Assembly: GCA_035771165.1 (NCBI GenBank)
Contig: JAWNZC010000311.1
Location: 534,001-598,000 of the forward strand
Length of the DNA stretch: 64,000 nucleotides
Reading direction: 5' to 3'
DNA from: Paragorgia papillata
Lineage: Eukaryota > Cnidaria > Anthozoa > Scleralcyonacea > Coralliidae
Below are positions 59,440 to 64,000 of this stretch, one piece after another (the first letter of the stretch is position 1; each line of letters begins with the position of its first letter). Under the pieces are notes generated by a model that made no database searches, had not been told where the DNA came from, and was given only the letters and a program-made list of their open reading frames with translations. Both the position numbers and the translations under genes were made by a program.

Positions 59440-61165
59440 CTACAAAATAGAAGAAAACAACTGTCTGTAAAATTGCATTAATCTTCACTTTTAATGCAGG
59501 TATTAGTATGTATTAAATGACACACAAATTTAAATGGCAACAGAAACTCAACAGATATTTATTGATAGCAACTAAAAGCCCAGTTTACTGGCAACTTATA
59601 GGTCGATTACATGTCGTAAAAGCCCAGTTTCAAGTATTAGTATGTATTAAATGACACACAAAACAAGAGATTGGTTGAAAGCCAAGGCAATAACAATACA
59701 AAAACATATTAAAATTAAATACACACCTCTGAAACGATGCGATGTTGTCCAGCTTTGAAAACAAAGGCTGTAAAATCACTTCAATATCGACTAAAAATTA
59801 AGAGTTTTCCAGAGTCCGACGTGAGTTCGTTCGTTAACTCGTGGTTTTCCAAGTTCAAACAATCCCATACTCCTAAATTTCACCAATTTTCATTTTATTT
59901 TACGTCATAAAATTGCCTACGTCATATACGAAATCCGTCGCTTCTATAAAATCGACTTTTTGTCTAGCTAACATACGTCCGGGAAGGGGCCTGGTAACAA
60001 CATGCCAAAATTAGGAGCTAAATAGCTTAATTAATTTGGAGGTTGCCATCGAATATTTACTCCGTTTAAAAACACGTATCTATAATTAAATAAAATAGCA
60101 CAGATATGAATGAGCATGAGTATCAAAGTGCTTTCTTGATTCAGGAATTTGTGTGGTATATGTTCACTGTGTCAGCGTCTGACAACATCATATTATTCGT
60201 CTGTTGCTATATCTTGGCTGGCTTACGGTTAATAGTGTTCACTGCAAATTAAATTTGAGTGCGAAATCTTTAAAATAATTAAACAATTTATGTTGAGTGG
60301 GTTACAGAAAGCTCAGACAGATTATTTTCGTAGTTATAAAACATGTTTATGTAACGACTATGACGATCAATATAAATATAATCGCGACAATTCGCAGGCA
60401 TATCAATAATATTGAGTTAAATTTAAAAGCGAATTTTATTCTCCACCGACAACTGGCGCTGATGGCCAATGCAGCAGGGGAAGTACGCCTGAGTAGATCC
60501 CACTGATTCGAATCAAATGCGAGTGTAAGAAATTCTAAATGATGTTTTGCTCAAGCCAATGTCAGACAATTCAGTTACTCGCCGTTTAGCCGAAGTCGCT
60601 GAAGGAGCCACGTCTTGCGAACAAACATTTTCCTTCGGATGCACATGCAGTTCTCTTATGGCCACTCTCTTCTCAATTAATTTCAGTTTATTTTGAGCTC
60701 GTTTCCTTCTACTATGCAAGGTACATTTTCGAAAAGCTCTTCTTTGCCAACGTCTGCAGCGGAAATTCAAACTCTCTTTGATTGATAGGTCATTAGCATG
60801 TCAACCAACAGATTGCGAGTGTAACAATGGGTGCCTGCAGGCGCTCCTTTCACTGTCCGTCCCAATCCCCAGCGTCGGCTACACAGGCTATGTTCCATTC
60901 AGCGAGATTCATTCGAATTGGAGCAGTCGAGAGAGAAGGATCGCTATACGAATTGTAAAAACATGTATTTACTAACAAACGCTTTGCTCGGTTTCATTTT
61001 TAGGTGGACAGTGGTTGAAAGTGGCTTTGTCTCAAAATTAAGCCATGGCACCGTAAGTTGCAATATCTCGTACATTTGTTGAATAAAGATCATTAAATTT
61101 AAACGTCATTGCTCACTATATCTTCACTTGACACCGAAGATAAAGCAAGAAACTGATGATCTTCC
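59440..61165. other. No recognised gene
   Basis: ATTAGTATGTATTAAATGAC is duplicated at about 59500 and 59637. An arginine-rich frame (60770-60513, minus) and short spliceable pieces near 60900-61060 exist, but none shows a recognisable family. Confidence 0.4.
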
Positions 61166-61471
61166 TTGGATTTGCCTGCTACACCTAAAACCTATTTTCT
61201 AACACCGCCTCCAAAAGTTGAACAACCGACGCTTAAAGATAATTTCTTTCATAACTGGGAAAGCTCTTCGGATTGGAAAGAAAGCGACTTGGCAAAGATG
61301 ACTCCAGATGAAAGAGAAGAGTATGAACACCATCTAATGATGACTAGATCAAAATATTTACCTATGACAAAAGAAGATGTATCACAATTATCGTCAGAGG
61401 ACAAGAAAGACTATCATGCTACTTTTAAAATAAAAACACTTAAACATAATCTAAGAAGCAGGCCTTACTAA
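61166..61471 (+). CDS. Hypothetical charged ORF fragment, no ATG
   Basis: The open frame encodes about 100 residues, rich in K, E, D and S, with KMTPDEREEYEHHLMMTRSK and QLSSEDKKDYHATFKIK, ending at TAA 61469-61471. It has no ATG at its 5' end (TTG; in-frame TGA just upstream) and no clear acceptor. The composition looks protein-like, with amphipathic charged helices and a nearby AATAAA at about 61504. It could be a terminal exon or a retro-copied tail. I do not recognise the family. Confidence 0.35.
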   Translation: MDLPATPKTYFLTPPPKVEQPTLKDNFFHNWESSSDWKESDLAKMTPDEREEYEHHLMMTRSKYLPMTKEDVSQLSSEDKKDYHATFKIKTLKHNLRSRPY

Positions 61472-61683
61472 AACTTTTTTTATATGTACATGTTTGAATC
61501 ATTAAATAAATATCTTATTTTAATACACGGCTCGCGAAATATTCTTTCTATGGTAACACTGCTAATTACCTCGCCTTGACTTACCTAAGCGCTTAATCCC
61601 CTTAATGACCCCTAATGAGTATCTCTTTTGTCTCCTGCACGTGCACTGAGGATAAATATTCAAATATCACACTTGTGACATCA

Positions 61684-62826
61684 TGTCTTGTCTTGTCTTG
61701 TCTTGTCTTGTCTTGTCTTGTCTTGCATCTTGTCTTGTCTTGTATCTTGTCTTGTCTTGCATCTTGTCTTGTCTTGCATCTTGTCTTGCATCTTGTCTTG
61801 CATCTTGTCTTGCATCTTGTCTTGCATCTTGTCTTGCATCTTGTCTTGCATCTTGTCTTGCATCTTGTCTTGCATCTTGTCTTGCATCTTGTCTTGCATC
61901 TTGTCTTGCATCTTGTCTTGTCTTGTCTTGTCTTGTCTTGTCTTGTCTTGTCTTGTCTTGTCTTGTCTTGTCTTGTCTTGTCTTGCATTTTGTCTTGCAT
62001 TTTGTCTTGCATTTTGTCTTGCATTTTGTCTTGTCTTGCGTTTTGTCTTGTCTTGTATTTTGTCTTGTCTTGCATTTTGTCTTGTCTTGCATTTTGTCTT
62101 GTCTTGCATTTTGTCTTGTCTTGCATTTTGTCTTGTCTTGTCTTGCATTTTGTCTTGTCTTGCATTTTGTCTTGTCTTGCATTTTGTCTTGTCTTGCATT
62201 TTGTCTTGTCTTGCATTTTGTCTTGTCTTGCATTTTGTCTTGTCTTGTCTTGCTTTTTGTCTTGTCTTGTCTTGTCTTGTCTTGTCTTGTCTTGTCTTGT
62301 CTTGTCTTGTCTTGTCTTGTCTTGTCTTGCATCTTGTCTTGTCTTGCATCTTGTCTTGTCTTGCATCTTGTCTTGCATCTTGTCTTGCATCTTGTCTTGC
62401 ATCTTGTCTTGCATCTTGTCTTGCATCTTGTCTTGCATCTTGTCTTGCATCTTGTCATGCGTCTTATATTGCGTCTTGTCTTGTATCTTGTCATGCGTCT
62501 TATATTGCGTCTTGTCTTGCGTCTTGTCTTGCATCTTGTCTTGCGTATCGTCGTGCGTCTCACGCTTTTATCTTGCGTCTTGTCTTACGTCTTTTCTTGC
62601 TTCTTGTCTTGCATCTTGTCTTGCATCTCGTCTTGCGTCTTGTCTTGCATCTTCTCTTGCATCTTGTCATGCGTCTTATATTGCGTCTTGTCTTGCGTCT
62701 TGTCTTGCATCTTGTCTTGCATCTTGCCTTGCATCTTGTCTTGCATCTTGTCTTGCGGCTTGTCTTGCGGCTTGTCTTGCGTCTTGTCTTGCGTCTTGTC
62801 TTGCGTCTTGTCTTGCGTCTTGTACT
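61684..62826. repeat. TCTTG-based satellite, about 1.14 kb
   Basis: Pure (TCTTG)n blocks alternate with (TCTTGCATCTTG)n and (TCTTGCATTTTG)n higher-order blocks, degrading to TCTTGCGTCTTG units at the right. The unit has no stop in most frames on either strand, so frames of 220-409 codons arise without being genes. Confidence 0.97.
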
Positions 62827-62829
62827 GCG

Positions 62830-64000
62830 TCTAGTCTGTTGTGAGCATGCACATTAACAAGTGTTGTATTTTTATGTGCAGTGTATGTTAATCATAATTT
62901 TAAATAAAATTTTTAAAAATGTCTTCTTTTCCTTTGTTGTATAGAAACTTCAACATCGTTAAATATCCGGACAACAAATGAAGGGGAAAAATGTCTGGTG
63001 GAGCCTCATAGCCAAGTTGTTCAGATAGTTATCTTGTTCAGTAGCTTTTTAATTATTTCATTCAATCGGATGGAGTATATTTTTTCACTTCACAACATTC
63101 TTCAAAATATAAAAATCTTTATTGATGTTCATACAATGTCATTCGCAAAAATCAATAATCTCTGTTTAGATATAGCTAATATTACATAGAAGTGACGTCT
63201 AAACAACTAGGTGACGGAGAATATGTTTCTTATCAGATTGAATAGACCTACTGTAGTTCAGAAACTAATGGACAACTTGGCAAAAGAAAAACAAAACAAA
63301 AAGGAAATGCTTTCAATCCAATACATAACAATGAACTGTTAATTGAAATTAGTTTAGAAATTTAACTCTTTCCTGTCGGAATTGGTGTTTAGTATTTTAT
63401 TCTGGCTAACGCCAGACGATTGTATTCACCTCTAGGGAAGCCCTCGAACAGGAATGAGTTAATGTTAATTTGTCCGTGAGTAAGTAGGTTAGCATCAAAT
63501 AGACATCGCGAAAAAAATAACAATTCTTAATTTGTTTAAATACCGTAAATGTTTGCATATGTTACCGTTACAGTTTGTTATTTATCTTTTTAAAGTTTTT
63601 ATATATATAATAAACATTTGTTAGGGATATTTATATGTTTATATTTAGTATAGGAATTCTATATCCTGTAGGTAACGCGATCGCCTGGTTTCTAAGATTT
63701 TTGGAATTTTTGCGACCAGCAATTACAAGTGACGACAAGAATTTTAAAATCTTCTTTTCTCTTGTCGGAAGGACCCTTATATACTTAGCTTCACTCTCCC
63801 CGGTCGCTACGACATTGTTGCGTCCAATTGAAAACCGGGCTTGATGTTTGCTCACAATAATTCAATAAATTAACAGTGTTATAAATGCAAAAAAAATAAT
63901 TTGAACTACATAGACCTTATTCCAAAATGGCCGCCGAATTATTATTCGTTTATGCGCATATAAATTAGCCCTTATAACCTCGGTTTAAAGTAAAAATTCT
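62830..64000. other. No recognised gene
   Basis: AT-rich sequence. The phrase TAACGCCAGACGATT at 63407-63421 recurs in a similar context at 20449-20463, which marks a dispersed repeat. The overlapping opposite-strand frames at 63631-63855 have no recognisable motif. Confidence 0.5.

Noticed and set aside
60513..60770. Arginine-rich 85-codon ORF on the minus strand
   Set aside because: It has no recognisable family or splice context, and composition alone is not enough.
61684..62826. CRISPR-like array
   Set aside because: There are no unique spacers or regular repeat-spacer alternation. It is a simple satellite in a eukaryotic context.
61602..62857. Long frames of 220-409 codons on both strands
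   Set aside because: They are by-products of the TCTTG satellite, which lacks stop codons in most frames.

Overview
This is AT-rich animal nuclear DNA. It has introns with GT/AG splice sites, THAP, C2H2 and SAM domains, microsatellites and many transposons. Penelope-like elements with hammerhead ribozymes, a NucA/NucB-domain gene, KDZ and CACTA-like transposases, and a polinton/adintovirus-like remnant together suggest a cnidarian, probably an anthozoan. That placement is an inference from family content. I found no bacterial-type operon, rRNA gene or CRISPR array, and almost everything recognisable is mobile DNA. Layout: 1-1.8 kb is a decayed remnant of a DNA-virus-like element, a small structural-type ORF followed by a C2H2-fused packaging ATPase. 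1.9-4.1 kb is a long fold-back element. 4.2-11.6 kb holds two tandem copies of a Penelope-like retroelement on the minus strand, each with a hammerhead ribozyme in its terminal region; the reverse transcriptase (RT) of the first copy is largely intact. 12.2-15.0 kb is a decayed CxC/KDZ transposase gene, with a separate, very well-formed hammerhead ribozyme in one of its introns. 15.1-29.3 kb is a second Penelope-like element of another type. Its front half is inverted relative to its rear half, and the rear half is split by a 12-kb CACTA-like DNA transposon. The CACTA-like element (16673-28656) is the centrepiece. It has a 20-bp perfect terminal inverted repeat beginning CACTC, a TA target duplication, and subterminal arrays of CCTGGT/ACCAGG. 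It carries a C2H2 plus TNP2-like transposase gene lying inside an intron of a SAM-domain gene on the same strand. The first SAM exons can splice in frame to either the downstream SAM-gene exons or the transposase. This matches the plant En/Spm layout, where tnpD lies in an intron of tnpA. Both genes in this copy carry frameshifts or nonsense codons. 29.9-35.1 kb has the 3' exons of a plus-strand transposase-like gene. 35-48 kb is dense in hairpin MITEs, a tRNA-derived SINE, non-LTR retrotransposon fragments and a 3.2-kb fold-back element with a THAP remnant. 49.9-50.3 kb is a NucA/NucB nuclease exon. 51.2-56.4 kb holds a TTAA-flanked MITE, a 208-bp satellite, a MITE with a 9-bp target duplication, a frameshifted THAP domain and a Ty3/gypsy RT remnant. 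58.6-59.0 kb encodes a 2A-like peptide followed by a putative cysteine-protease domain. 61.7-62.8 kb is a TCTTG-based satellite. No intact conventional host gene is fully contained in the window.
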